Shown one piece after another: positions 1 to 9,922 of a DNA stretch of 64,000 nt. Within the stretch, counting starts at the first letter, position 1, and every line of letters starts with the position of its first letter. A program made the position numbers and the translations under genes. This DNA comes from Macrocystis pyrifera (Eukaryota > Sar > Phaeophyceae > Laminariales > Laminariaceae): assembly GCA_031763025.1 (NCBI GenBank), contig JASSKH010000011.1:13156678-13220677 (forward strand), written 5' to 3'. The notes below the pieces were generated by a model. The model was not told the origin of the DNA and did not search any database. It worked only from the letters and a program-made list of their open reading frames with translations.

Positions 1-842
1 ACAGCATGCATCCACATTTGTGTTATATTTTTATGATATTATGATACACGTCACGTGGTACGATAAAACATACCTGGTACGTTAATATTACTTTCGTATT
101 CTTTGTCACCAATGTTTGGCCGTGCGAGAGTCGCCAGAATACCTTTTTTAACTCTTTTTTTCGCGTTCGGTTTGTTTTGGGCTCTCATGTGTTGAGTGCT
201 ATTTTAGATTTCCGCAGATACGATGTCAGGAGACAGCACGTTCACCCGTTGACAGACAGCAACTTTTCCTTGAAACGCCTTGATTGACTTACACGAAACT
301 ACCCAATGTTAGTGTAGAACCCTCGGGCCTTTGACAGGACACGTTTTACCTTGCTTGACATGTCTCCCTCCCGACATGTGTGCTCCTCCTGTATGATATA
401 CGTACACCTTTCCAGCCCCAATTTAGCGGATACGTTTTGAGTGTTTTACTCGCAGTTTACTTTTATTAATAATTCAGTTTCGACACTGCTGCAACTGCTT
501 TGTTTTTGTTGTTGTTGCTGTGGTCTGCCTGTAGCAACGCACTCGATGATCCTCAAGCGGGCGCCGATGACGAAGTCAGCCAGCGGGGGGTGCGCAGAGG
601 CGCTCTCCCCGTGACGGTTCGCCCTCTCCTCGGGAGCTGGGGTGGATCTCCTGACCCTGGATTGTGATGAATCAATCCACACCGTTTCGAAGACAATACT
701 TCCACACAATTTTCAGGTCTACCTTCTTCCACGCTAATTCCAAAACAAGTCCATTTTTTATTCAAAAAGTCAAGTAACCAATTGGATCCCCAAACCTCGA
801 GTCAAAATCGAGTAACACCCAAAACTAAGCAAGATAGCAGCT
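1..842. other. Non-coding stretch, nothing recognised
   Basis: The few open frames here are short, overlap on both strands and show no domain. There is a short CAA/TTG-rich run near 490-525. I see no RNA gene, TIR or LTR end in this stretch. Confidence 0.5.
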
Positions 843-1016
843 CCTATACGGGGGACCATAGTAAACATAGGACCTACGGTAACACAAAAGCCTACACCGA
901 ATAACACGGAAGAAATTACACCCCGGTGATAACATTTTTGATATCTAAAAATATTATCACCGGGTGTGCTGCTGTGGGGGGGGTGTGCTATCTAACGCAT
1001 CCCCGGTGATAAACAC
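843..1016 (+). repeat. Composite MITE: left arm of the CGGGGGACCATAG family joined to a GTGATAA-rich repeat
   Basis: The left part begins with the terminal motif of the ~105-bp MITEs found at 24774, 27989 and 51504. About 50 bp in, it switches to a second repeat marked by AACACGGAAG and several copies of CCCCGGTGATAA. The same second repeat occurs at 8731-8860 and, inverted, at 51789-51945. Either the second repeat inserted into the MITE or this is a longer member of the family with a larger interior. Confidence 0.55.
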
Positions 1017-1169
1017 CTTGCACAAGAGCCCCGCAGCTTGGGTGTGTGTTAATAACAGGCTGTGATAACGGAATATCAATGATTGCTATGGAGTGAGTGT
1101 GGACAGACCCCGGCCAGAATGCAGAGGGTGTGATAACAAGGGTGTGTATTGGTAAGAAGTGTGCTAACA

Positions 1170-1440
1170 CAATAGACGCTTTGGTCCCTGACGCCGTTGT
1201 GGCCGCCTTCTCGTACGTAGACCGGTCCTTGATCCACGACCCCAGCGTTGCCTTATCCAAAATTGCCAGCGCCCTGGTGGCATAAATCATGCCAACAGTG
1301 TCTCCGGACCTCCTTCCACCCTCGACTATAGATTGCGCGTAACCGATTGCCTTCAGTTTGAAGTCTATAGGGTATCTCTTGCGGTGCGGGCCGCCACCAA
1401 CGCAATTGGGAATTCGGGCGGTTTCAACTCCAGCTTTCCA
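1170..1440 (-). pseudogene. Fragment of a helix-turn-helix (Brk/psq-like) DNA-binding protein, probably transposase-derived
   Basis: Read on the minus strand, a frame starting near 1398 gives a basic start followed by RYPIDFKLKAIGYAQ, then about 25 residues later LGSWIKDRSTYEKA. The spacing of an aromatic-basic FKLKAI helix and a downstream L-x-x-W-x-K-D-R helix is that of Brinker/psq-type HTH domains, which sit at the N-terminus of several DDE transposases. No catalytic domain follows: the frame loses character near 1170, where the GTGATAA-rich repeat begins. Upstream the frame runs beside another open frame, so the true start or an exon boundary is unclear. Copia element 1 is inserted only ~360 bp upstream. 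The family call rests on motif spacing alone, and a host transcription-factor fragment remains possible. Confidence 0.4.
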
Positions 1441-1801
1441 TATGTCTTCTCGCCCTTTTCCTTCGGGGGCTCTGAGAAGAGGGCTCCCCCGTCGTTGTCC
1501 TGCCCCTCACTGGGCAGCATGGTTTCGCCGCTTGTCGCAATCGTGGTGGCTGGCGATTCTGCTGCTGCCGACAGGGCCTCGGGCCCTTTGGTCGGCGCGT
1601 TGGGCATTGTTGCAACAACTGCGGGTGCTTCGCCGGTAGTGGTAGCGGTACCAGGGGGCTTGGGACACGGCGGACGTAGAAGACGTGATAACGTTGGTGC
1701 CAGTACCGGTAAGCTCCCTGGTCCCAGAGAAAAGCGACATGATCGTCGCCCGAGGCACGGCAGCAACAGACACAGGTAGGGTCGACGCCGCAGGCTCGTT
1801 C

Positions 1802-2358
1802 TATTGAGGATTGGTGCGAAGTAGCGTGTATCAGCTCGAAGCTGGTGTACGCTTAGTCTCGCTTGCCGATGACCGGTCAAGACACAGAACTGATCGAGGT
1901 GCAAACGCTTGAGTTGCTGTCAGGCAGACTCGCGTGAAATCTTCGAACAGAAGAAAGATGATGATGTTGGCGACTCCAGGCCAAGGTTGATTAGTTATTA
2001 AGCTCAGCAGACAAGCTGATGATGATGAGCAAAAGTAGAGTGAAAACAAGTGGGCGTGCAAACGCTCCTCCTGGCTGTTTCCGATCTTGATGATCTTTAA
2101 CAGATACATAACAGATACATATACCTCCTACGACGATGTTCGTCAGGTGATGACACACCCGAATCCGATTACGGCCTATGACAACGTTCGTCAGGTGATG
2201 ACACACCCGTACCCGACTACGGTCTATGACAACGTTCGTCAGGTGGTGACACACCCAAAATCGATCTATTATGGATCCCTTGTACCGTATACTACCAGAT
2301 ATTCCGTGGTATCCAGTGACGACAAAATGATAGCTACTGTCAAGTAACATCTCCAATA
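1802..2358 (-). repeat. 3' LTR of copia element 1
   Basis: This is a 557-bp repeat of 7698-8252, with TATTG at the left and CAATA at the right on the plus strand. It contains the 48-bp tandem repeat at 2138-2256. Immediately outside on the left is one copy of the CGTTC target duplication. Confidence 0.88.
2138..2256. repeat. 48-bp tandem repeat inside the 3' LTR (about 2.5 units)
   Basis: The unit begins GTTCGTCAGGTGATGACACA and repeats at 2138, 2186 and 2234 with a strict 48-bp period. The same array is at 8032-8150 in the other LTR. Iterated units in an LTR can be enhancer-like, but that function is only an inference. Confidence 0.85.
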
Positions 2359-3197
2359 CGACCTCTCGTTACGATAACTCGTTTCAATGCTGGTAGTCCC
2401 AGGCAAACAAAACAATTAGTACGACCTCTGCGCCACATGCTATACTTGAAAAAAATGCACGCAACAAGGGCATAATTGTTGTGGTTGAAGTATTCAACTT
2501 GAACTACTGAGAGCCAATTCATTCTGCTAGAATACCCGAGGGGTTACACAAAACAAGCAGATGTAAAATATCCAGCTCTGCTACGTTTCTGCACGTGTTA
2601 TGCAAGCTTAGCTATCAGTCCAAGAATCATCAAACCGTGAACTACATTCCAGTCAGTTAAACGATAAAGGAATACTAAATGTGTGTAGTAGCCTAAAACA
2701 GTGAATTTGTTCATCATTCCGCAACAAGAATAGGAGTGAACAAAGTATTAACGTTCCTGCCGCCCACAAAACAAAGGAACATGTTTTTGTTTTTATACTG
2801 CTAGCTTAACGCTGTAACAAGACATACTGTTATCAGAGAGACATCCCCCTCGTGTATGCTAATCTCCTGTTCGGACTCATCTAGGTGGAAAGTTCTCCTG
2901 CTATACATCCTGAAGTTCCGGAGATGATGTACTCTTTTCAACTACACATTCGAATCTAATGATTCGACTTGGTTACAATGCACCCTTGCTTGGTACAGAC
3001 TGCGATTTATCTTTTTAATCTTGCACAACACCGGTTATTGTACTGCACTGCTGTAGGGAAGATTGACGGGATACGCTACCAATGAATGCAAAAAATCCAG
3101 CGATCAGTTCGCTGACCCAAGGAAAATAATTTCATATCCGCCCCGTGCAAATTGAACATGCGACAACCCACAGCTTCGGTAAGGGAGACAATACAGT
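2359..3197 (-). other. 3' non-coding part of copia element 1
   Basis: This segment lies between the RNase H remnant and the 3' LTR. No open frame with a domain is visible. Next to the LTR, on the element strand, is a short purine run (GAGAGG) that could be the polypurine tract, but it is weak. Confidence 0.5.
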
Positions 3198-3440
3198 TCA
3201 CGCTTCCAGTGGCTGGAGGCTCAACTTATGTTGAAGTTGGAGAGGTAGTCTTTTCCTCTCCCTTAAAACTGATGGTCGTCTCAGCTCTGCCTCCACCGTT
3301 AATTCAGCAGTCAGTGTTTGCTTCTTGGTCCCGATTATGATGGGCTCTCCGTCCAGCAAGAAGAGGATTCCTGAAGTTGGCTTGCAGTTGTACACGAAGG
3401 CCGTAGTCGCCAGTGGCTCTTGATCGTCTTGTGTCGATGC
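3198..3440 (-). pseudogene. Copia RNase H remnant (element 1)
   Basis: The minus-strand frame contains TSGILFLLDGEPI followed by GTKKQTLTAELTVEAEL. This matches the copia RNase H pattern S-G-x-x-F-x-L-x-G-x-P-I...S-K-K-Q...A-L-S-T-x-E-A-E. Only about 60 residues survive. The C-terminal half, with the usual DN-x-x-A and KH-I-D-x-R-x-H motifs seen in elements 2 and 3, is missing. Confidence 0.65.
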
Positions 3441-4060
3441 CGCAAATCCTGTCCGGGGTTTGCCCGTGGTTGTCCCTCCGCTATCGTGAGCGTGTAGACC
3501 TCCTTCAGCTGACGGTTAGTTTCTGTGTTCTCTGTTTTGGGCTCGGCTCGTGTGGAGGCACGAGTCAGACACAGCTCTCGAGCAGCTGACACGACCCCTG
3601 GCGAAGCAGGCGGTGATGTCTCAGCTGATACTTCGGTGATGCCAGACGATGATGATCCAGATGATGGTCTGGTGATCCCAGATGATGTTGACCCAGTGAT
3701 CCCAGACGTGCATGCTCCGGTGATCCCAGATGATAGATAGATACTGATGCTCTGATGACCCCAGATGTCGTTCATCTGATGATCCCGGGTGATGCTGCTC
3801 CGGGAATGAATGGCATCGTAGTGTTTTTGGTGGGGATTCGATCACCCAGTTTTCCTCCTCCAAGACTCGAAAAGGGTCTCTATTTGTGTAGGCAAAATCC
3901 ACACACGTGTCCGGGGGTTCTTCCCCCGATGCCCTCTTGGCGTGCATGCTGTCGAAGGTCTCCTCGACGCTTGGATTGTGTACCGTATGGGCGGTCTCGT
4001 GATGCGGTGCATCCAGTGTGATTTCACCCAGAGTGGAAGATTCAACCCCGGGCGAAGCAG
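3441..4060 (-). pseudogene. Second, diverged copy of the integrase-RT linker (element 1)
   Basis: Minus-strand frames here encode TRASTRAEPKTENTETNRQL and DFAYTNRDPF, which resemble TRASTRSNPNTDDTRQL and DFAHIDGNPF in the main linker upstream, but their order is swapped. Between them is a low-complexity stretch made of GTGATCCCAGATGATG-like units (3640-3800), translated as Ser/Gly/Ile/Thr-rich sequence. The segment sits where the RT core should be, so it probably records a deletion plus recombination with a related element. Confidence 0.5.
3640..3800. repeat. Degenerate GTGATCCCAGATGATG minisatellite
   Basis: Several imperfect copies of a GTGATCCCAGATGATG-like unit lie in the duplicated linker of copia element 1. 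They give a Ser/Gly/Ile/Thr low-complexity translation on the minus strand. Confidence 0.6.
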
Positions 4061-4375
4061 CAGATAGATGCGTCCCAGGGTGAAAAAGAAGATGTTGCTC
4101 CTTGGGCACGCTGGTGATTGGGACCAGCTCGTAGACTTGATGTTCCTTAACGTTGTTCATCTCTTTGTTGATGGCCTCTTTCCATTCCCTGTGCTCTGGT
4201 GAGTTGATGGCATCAGTATGCGTACGAGGAGTTTGAAGTACTCGTTTCTCCTCCTCCGAAAACAGCTTGTCTTCGGGGGTTGAGGTAGCATATGTAAAGG
4301 CCTTGTAGGACAGGAAGGGATTTCCGTCGATGTGAGCAAAGTCCTCACGCATGCCCATGCTCTTGATCCGTGGTG
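4061..4375 (-). pseudogene. Linker and first residues of the reverse transcriptase (element 1)
   Basis: The frame contains INSPEHREWKEAINKEMNNV and then VYELVPITSVPKEQ. This is the conserved entry into the copia RT domain (W-x-x-A-x-x-x-E...x-L-V-P-x-x-x-x-P). It breaks off before the KWVF-type motif, so no RT palm follows. The frame differs from that of the preceding integrase C-terminus; the shift lies near 4375. Confidence 0.65.
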
Positions 4376-5150
4376 TTCCCTTGGCGAAGTAGAGCAGTTG
4401 ACTGGGGGTGAGTGAGCTGTCGAGTGTCGTCCGTGTTTGGATTGGATCTCGTACTGGCTCGAGTTACCCGAGGCTGCTGTACAACCGGTTCTTCGGCTGA
4501 TGCAGAAGGTACGACCTCGGGCGAGGCTCCAGCTTCTTGCGACTGCTCCTCCTGTGGGGATGACCTAGGCTCCTCTGGTAGAGATGATGTTTCCTGGTGC
4601 AGGAATGTTTTCGCGTCCTCTTGTAGCATACCCCTCATCTTCGCTCGGAGGTGCTCCAGCTCTTTCTCAGGTGAATCTAGAATCGAGAAATCCAGGAAGG
4701 AGGTCAGATCGAAGACGTCATCTTCGTAGTCCTTGTTGATTCCCACGGGTGGCATGGAGTATGGTGGTGTCTCCAGGAAAGTGACATTTCTGCTTTCCAC
4801 AACAGTCCCTTTTTCGGGATTGTAGATGCGGTAGGCTCTGCTGTCTTGGCTAAATCCACATAGCTTTCCTTCCCATGCTTCGTCGCCGAGCTTCGTCGTG
4901 TAGGTCTCGATATGCACAAAGGCCCTAGATCCGATAGCCCGCAAGCCCGACAGATCTGCCTCTTTGCCGTGCATCTTCAAAAAAGGTGTTTGTCCTCTCA
5001 ATGCCGAATGTGGCGACCTGTTGCACAGGTAGACCGCTGTAAAAAATAGCTCACCCCACATGGTGCGGGGGAAGTTGCCGTCCTTAAGAAGGCATCTTGT
5101 CATTGCTGCAAGTGTCCTCCCATCGCGCTCGGATACGCCGTTTTGTTGAG
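4345..5150 (-). pseudogene. Copia integrase C-terminal part (element 1)
   Basis: This frame picks up the integrase after a frameshift near 5150. It begins in the conserved PQQNGVSERDGR block that carries the third catalytic residue (Glu). It continues through MWGELFFTAVYLCNRSPHSA and the G-x-x-x-x-Y-R-I-Y-x-P...V-x-F-x-E region typical of copia integrase C-termini. An acidic, Ser/Gln/Glu-rich linker follows, ending with TRASTRSNPNTDD. Because the shift falls inside a core motif, the integrase cannot be made as one chain. Confidence 0.75.
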
Positions 5151-7159
5151 GCCGTGTATTCCATGGTAATGCCGGAGTTGACGCAGAGCTCCTTGAACTC
5201 TCTGGAAGTGTACTCCCCTCCCTTGTCGCATCTCAATCGCTGAATGCGCAGCCCCAGTGGAACAGCCACCGTTTTGTTGTAAAGGTGGAGCGAGTGGGCG
5301 GCCTCCGTCTTGGACTTAAGAAGGAAGATTTCCTTCATGCGAGAGTAATCATCAGTAAACTTGCTGACGTACTTGAATCCTCCCCTTGCTGCTGGCGTAA
5401 CGGGTCCCAAAAGGTCCGTGTAAACCAGTTCCATTGGTCCGTTAGTCTTGTGGTTGTCCTTTTTCGGGTGCACCTTTTGCGTGCTCTTGCACACTTCGCA
5501 AATATCGCAGCCTGACACAGTGCCGGTGTAGTCGACACCATTGCCGTCCACCTTCCGAAGAAGCTCTATATTACGGGGGTTCATGTGCCCTAGTCGTCTG
5601 TGCCAGAGATCGGCGCTTAGCAGTGCCGTCAGACCCATCGAGGGTGTTGGTCGCGTCTTGGGTTTTCCGTAGGTTACGCCGTCCAGGGCACGCAGCGACA
5701 CTTCGAAAGAGCACATGCCTGCGTCTTTCTGGTGTTGATTCAAAGGGAGAGAAGTCGTGGTGTCGAACTGGAGGCGGGGGTTTCCCGTCTCGAGGATGGT
5801 GCTTACCCCTGATTTCATTGCCCTTGCGGAGGAGAAGAGGTGGCGTCCCATTCCGGGAACGATCAGCACGAAGATGCGAACTGGGATCGGCCGACCTGAA
5901 TGGTTGATGATGTGCCCGCGGATGGTGCCTGTTGCCGTCGCGAACACCTTCTTGTTACCGGCGGTTTTAATGGGCTTCGGCTGGTCCAGCTTCTCGTACT
6001 CTGTCATCCGTTGCCGCAGCCCTGGGATCAGCTCGTCGTCCACGAAGTGATCCGATGCGCCGCTATCCACTAACATGATGAACCTGTCCGAGTTGGACGC
6101 TGAGATTCCGCCGCCATCTCCCGTCGTTAGTCCTGAGAAGGCGAATCCTTGATCAAAATCATCGTCGAAGTTTAAAGATGGTCTCTCCTCGTCGTGTGCT
6201 GGAGAGGCTCTTGTACCTGATGCAGCAGAAGCGAGGTGAGCCCCCGATTGTTCCGATCGAGTGGCACCCTGTTCATAGCATTCCGCATCGCTGTGCGAAG
6301 TGGTTTTGTGGACGGAACACCACTTATGTCCAGCGGCTCCTTTGGTTCTTTTGGATTTGTTGGCTTCATCCCGCTTCTTCCGGCAGGTGCGAGCGTGGTG
6401 CCCTTCCTTTCCATAGTAGTTGCAGATGGATGTTTCCGCCGACATGGCGACAGCTCGGCCAGCGATTTTTCCCTTCGCTCCGCTGTTGCGAGAAAGATCG
6501 TCAAGGTATAACTGTCGCATCGTACTTTGCATCTGTTCGATGTCGAAGGTAGGATCACCATACATCATCAGCTTGATGTCCTTGTAGTCAGATGTGAAGC
6601 CTTGAACGCAGATATCCTTGAATCTCCGGTCGGTGGTGGGCTCTCCCATCCTGGCTAGCTCGGTGCGGGCGAGGTATTTTTCCATGAAAAAATCGTCGGG
6701 GTCCTGGTTGTATGTCATGGCGGTGTTGACCAGCTTGTCCATGGCTGCGCGAACGACCTCATCTGTAACCTTGTTGTACTTCTGTACAAGCTCCTCCAGA
6801 GCTTGTTGTCCGTTGCCGCTCATCCCGTCTGGGTGCTCATGCTTCAGTACGAGATTAGCTGCTGGTTTCTCTGATAGCAAGAACAGAATGGCGTATAAGT
6901 CCTCGTTCGCTCTGTCAAAGGACGCTGTGCTTTTCTGGAGAGTGTCCTGAGCTTGTTGCGTCCCATCTAGTGTCGTGGCCGCCGATTGTTCGGTTGGTCG
7001 GGCCCGTCCTTTGATCAAGTTTGCAATATCTCGTCGTGTAACGCCGAGGACCACAGCAAGTTTCTTATGCCAATCTCGAAAGAGGCTGGGGTTCCGTCCG
7101 TCAAACTTCCTTAGCCCCTTGATAGCATTGGTGAGGTTGTTGCTGCTGGTGTCGTCCAT
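5084..7159 (-). pseudogene. Copia Gag-protease-integrase polyprotein, frameshifted (element 1)
   Basis: The frame is 691 codons from an ATG at 7159, about 540 bp after the 5' LTR. Gag occupies roughly residues 1-245. A CCHC zinc knuckle at 246-259 reads CNYYGKEGHHARTC, so the second Cys is replaced by Tyr249. The aspartic protease motif LVDSGASDHF lies near 363-372. The pre-integrase HHCC zinc site has His520, His525 and Cys551/554/557. The integrase core has Asp582 (TDLLGP) and Asp645 (RCDKGGEY). The third catalytic residue is in another frame because of a shift at about 5150, after which this frame ends in unrelated residues. Confidence 0.85.
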
Positions 7160-7697
7160 GCTGCAGTAACAAACTTCTACTCGTATAAATAGCCTACTGC
7201 TGTAGGCGTAGAGTCGTCGGTGTAGATCATGATCTCAGACACGATCAAAAAGCTACCCGGTAAAAAACTTCAACCCTTGCTTTGGGGTCCTTGGTAGAGT
7301 AACCGTCCCCTAGAAGCACGTAGGAAGTCAGAGCTCCTTTAAACAGACAGCAATGCTGCCGGGAGTTGCTTCCACTCAGCTGTCGCTCGGAATCTTCCGA
7401 GGCTTACTATCCACGGTGTGGACTACGCCAGGCAGGGCCCCTAATCACACAGCAGTACTGGGATTGTCTGTGGGGTTGCTTTTGTAACAGCGTACAGCAG
7501 GTTGGTACGTAGTTTTCAACAAACGAGATACTCGTCGTCACAAGCTCCTCAGGCAACAGCAGTCGTTCTTATGATCTTGAAATCTCCGCCCCGCTGAAGC
7601 CAGGAGGAACTGAAGCTCTTGGGATAACGTGGTCGTAGCCGCGCTGAAGTACCCCGTGGCTGATGGTTGCGTTTGCACGCGTTTCGAGGCTCGAACC
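7160..7697 (-). other. 5' leader of copia element 1
   Basis: About 540 bp lie between the 5' LTR and the Gag start. No coding frame is recognised. Directly after the LTR, on the element strand, the sequence reads GGTTCGAGCCTCGAAACG. This is where a primer-binding site should be, but I cannot match it to a tRNA 3' end. Confidence 0.45.
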
Positions 7698-8252
7698 TAT
7701 TGAGGATTGGTGTGAAGTAGCGTGTATCAGCTCGAAGCTGGTGTACGCTTAGTCTCGCTTGCCGATGACCGGTCAAGACACAGAACTGATCGAGGTGCAA
7801 ACGCTTGAGTTGCTGTCAGGCAGACTCGCGTGAAATCTTCGAATAGAAGAAAGATGACGATGTTGGCGACTCCAGGCCAAGGTTGATTAGTTATTAAGCT
7901 CAGCAGACAAGCTGATGATGATGAGCAAAAGTAGAGTGAACAAGTGGGCGTGCAAACGCTCCTCCTGGCTGTTTCCGATCTTGATGATCTTTAACAGATA
8001 CATAACAGATACATATACCTCCTACGACGATGTTCGTCAGGTGATGACACACCCGAATCCGATTACGGCCTATGACAACGTTCGTCAGGTGATGACACAC
8101 CCGTACCCGACTACGGTCTATGACAACGTTCGTCAGGTGGTGACACACCCAAAATCGATCTATTATTGATCCCTTGTACCGTATACTACCAGATATTCCG
8201 TGGTATCCAGTGACGACAAAATGATAGCTACTGTCAAGTAACATCTCCAATA
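7698..8252 (-). repeat. 5' LTR of copia element 1
   Basis: This is a 555-bp repeat of 1802-2358, about 99% identical by eye. It is followed on the plus strand by the second CGTTC (8253-8257). It contains the 48-bp tandem units at 8032, 8080 and 8128. Confidence 0.88.
8032..8150. repeat. 48-bp tandem repeat inside the 5' LTR
   Basis: This is the same array as at 2138-2256, with three starts of GTTCGTCAGG spaced 48 bp apart. Confidence 0.85.
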
Positions 8253-8391
8253 CGTTCGCCCCACTGTGAGGGGCGCAGCAGTTGTTCTCATGCTGGTGTC
8301 CATACCGGTGCGGGCTGAGTGTGACTTGTGAATGGCATCCACCAGGTGATGTAATAATTGTGGAGTATTTTACATCGTTTTCAGGCGTACC

Positions 8392-8735
8392 TACGCCGGC
8401 GTCCCCGGTGGCTTGGTACGTGATGCGCGTGCCTATCAAGATCAATTTCGTGGGTTCAAGTCTCACCGAGTGCATATGCTCGTAGTGACGTTTTCTTGTA
8501 TGAAAAAATGATTAGCGGAAAGAGCGAGAGCGTGAGATAGCTACATTCGATGAAAATCGACGAGCAGTGGGAATGCTGAACCCTATGCGCGACCAAAAAT
8601 AAAAGGCACATACCCGGGGGGAGAAGAGATTAACCCCTGTGACCACGGCTTGTCCAGAAGATCGCTGAGGGTAAAACCTCCTACGAGTTAGGCTGCAACG
8701 TAAAAGTGATAAAAATATAAAAAAAACGCAGGGGG
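8392..8735 (+). mobile_element. tRNA-derived SINE, intact copy
   Basis: A tRNA-like head has a box A-like TGGCTTGGT (8409-8417) and a box B-like GGGTTCAAGTCTC (8452-8464), 43 bp apart, as expected for an RNA polymerase III internal promoter. A tRNA-unrelated body follows, then an A-rich tail (GTGATAAAAATATAAAAAAA). The same sequence, inverted and cut in two by copia element 2, is at 39263-39510 plus 32118-32201. The position equivalent to the copia insertion is CACGG at 8644-8648, and it is uninterrupted here. The 5' boundary is approximate. Confidence 0.75.
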
Positions 8736-8920
8736 TGTGTTATCTAACGTACCCCCGGTGATAAAGTGACAGTGATTAAACAAAGTAAAATATATACGCC
8801 GGGTTTGCTTATGTGGGAGTGTGTGTTATCTAAGGGGGGTGTGCTTTCTTCCGTGTTAAACGATGTATTTCGCTATCTTTACCTCCAATATATGGTCCTA
8901 GTTACTATGGCCCCCCGTAA
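8731..8920 (+). repeat. Composite MITE: GTGATAA-rich repeat plus right arm of the CGGGGGACCATAG family
   Basis: The left part (8731-8860) is highly similar to the reverse complement of 51789-51945, sharing CTAACGTACCCCCGGTGATA and TTGCTTATGTG-like segments. The right part ends with ACTATGGCCCCCCGTAA at 8920, the right terminus of the short MITEs. It mirrors 843-1016, which keeps the left arm. Confidence 0.6.
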
Positions 8921-9368
8921 TGGCTTAAATCCAATATTAACTGTTAAAGGTCAGGTATATCTTTTCTTTTTAGTCAATACCTGGTAACCGCTAAAAGTTA
9001 AACGTAAAAGATACTTGGGATGATGTAAAAAAAATGTTGTCGGTAGGGGGTCGACTGACGAGGGCAGACACGGACACGTGAATTCGAATTCCCCAGCATC
9101 ATTTACGTACCAGTACGTTGTGGGGGTGGGTGGTATTGTTACTTTGGTATTTGTGTTTTGGTACTTATTTGTTTCCCGATTCGAGGATGCAATCTGATAA
9201 AAGCACACAATACAACCGTAAACAAATCCAACGTCTGGGGTTTGTACTGGAAATAGAGTTAAATATTTATATCCGACATCAGGTTGACGATGTACAGCAG
9301 TATTTATAATAGTAGATACACAAACAAGCACTCGGTCATGTTGACGTGGCCCTTCATTTCTTGCGTCA
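8921..9368. other. Non-coding stretch before the tandem array
   Basis: A 156-codon minus-strand frame crosses from this stretch into the first tandem unit, but its only structure is Tyr/Thr/Pro-rich and I recognise no domain. It is treated as chance. Confidence 0.4.
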
Positions 9369-9595
9369 TATGGCCTCTGCCAGATGATATCAGCAAGAGG
9401 GCTTCCAGCGAGGGACTCCACCAGTCTCGCTGGCCTCGCACTCAGTAAGTCTTGTTCTTAGAGCTTGTATTATCACGGAGTGATCCTCATCGGACCACGA
9501 GCCAGGTGGCTAGGGGACATCACACAGGATCCCCGGCCACTGCTCCACTCACACATGCGATTACACTGAAACCTCCACGGCTTGGTATCTTTTGG

Positions 9596-9922
9596 CTACA
9601 GCACCCCCAAAGCGAGTTCACTCGACACGATTGTGTAACCAGCGTGCTGCCTAACAGCGTCCAACAACTCCGAGGCGGTCATCGTAGTCTGATGCTTGTA
9701 AAATCCCTCAAAACACCGATGAATGTAATTGGGGATAAGCTGGCCCATGCTCACTTTGGAGTGCTGAACCACCCCCTGAGCGTTGGCGAGCTGCAGCCGT
9801 TCCTCATAATCGAGGTACGCTGCGTAAAAAACACGAGAGGCCTGCTCGGTCCACACCTCTCCGTATTTCGGTGGAGTCAGAGACTCCCCTACCACCAGCG
9901 GCGTGCTTGCCGTGTGCGCCAT
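9596..9922 (-). CDS. 108-residue ORF in tandem unit 1, possibly Gag-like
   Basis: The frame starts at an ATG at 9922 and ends in a TAG at the GGCTACAG boundary. The protein is acidic to neutral and rich in helix-forming residues: PPKYGEVWTEQASRVFYAAY, then LDYEERLQLANAQ, then LIPNYIHRCFEGFYKH. A W-x-x-F-x-x-Y-x-x-Y-x-x-R-x-x-x-A-N pattern is seen in Gag-like proteins of stramenopile retroelements. That resemblance is my inference; no zinc knuckle or enzyme domain follows. There is a stop codon shortly upstream, so the frame is either complete or an exon. It is repeated without change in units 2 and 3. Confidence 0.4.
   Translation of the reverse strand: MAHTASTPLVVGESLTPPKYGEVWTEQASRVFYAAYLDYEERLQLANAQGVVQHSKVSMGQLIPNYIHRCFEGFYKHQTTMTASELLDAVRQHAGYTIVSSELALGVL

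Larger units (their letters stand above)
1802..8252 (-). mobile_element. Ty1/copia LTR retrotransposon 1, defective (RT core missing)
   Basis: Two direct repeats (1802-2358 and 7698-8252) bound a minus-strand gag-protease-integrase region. The element is flanked by the 5-bp duplication CGTTC at 1797-1801 and 8253-8257, which fixes both ends. The LTR termini on the plus strand are TATTG...CAATA, so they carry an extra inverted TA outside the usual TG...CA. The LTRs differ at about five positions over 555 bp (single substitutions and one 2-bp indel), so the insertion is fairly young. Domain order on the minus strand is Gag, protease, integrase, linker, then an RNase H remnant. The reverse transcriptase core that should lie between linker and RNase H is absent, and there are frameshifts in the integrase and linker. 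The element cannot be autonomous. Confidence 0.9.

Noticed and set aside
1365..1904. 179-codon minus-strand frame, Pro/Ala/Thr-rich
   Set aside because: It overlaps the copia LTR end and competes with the HTH frame; no domain and low-complexity composition.
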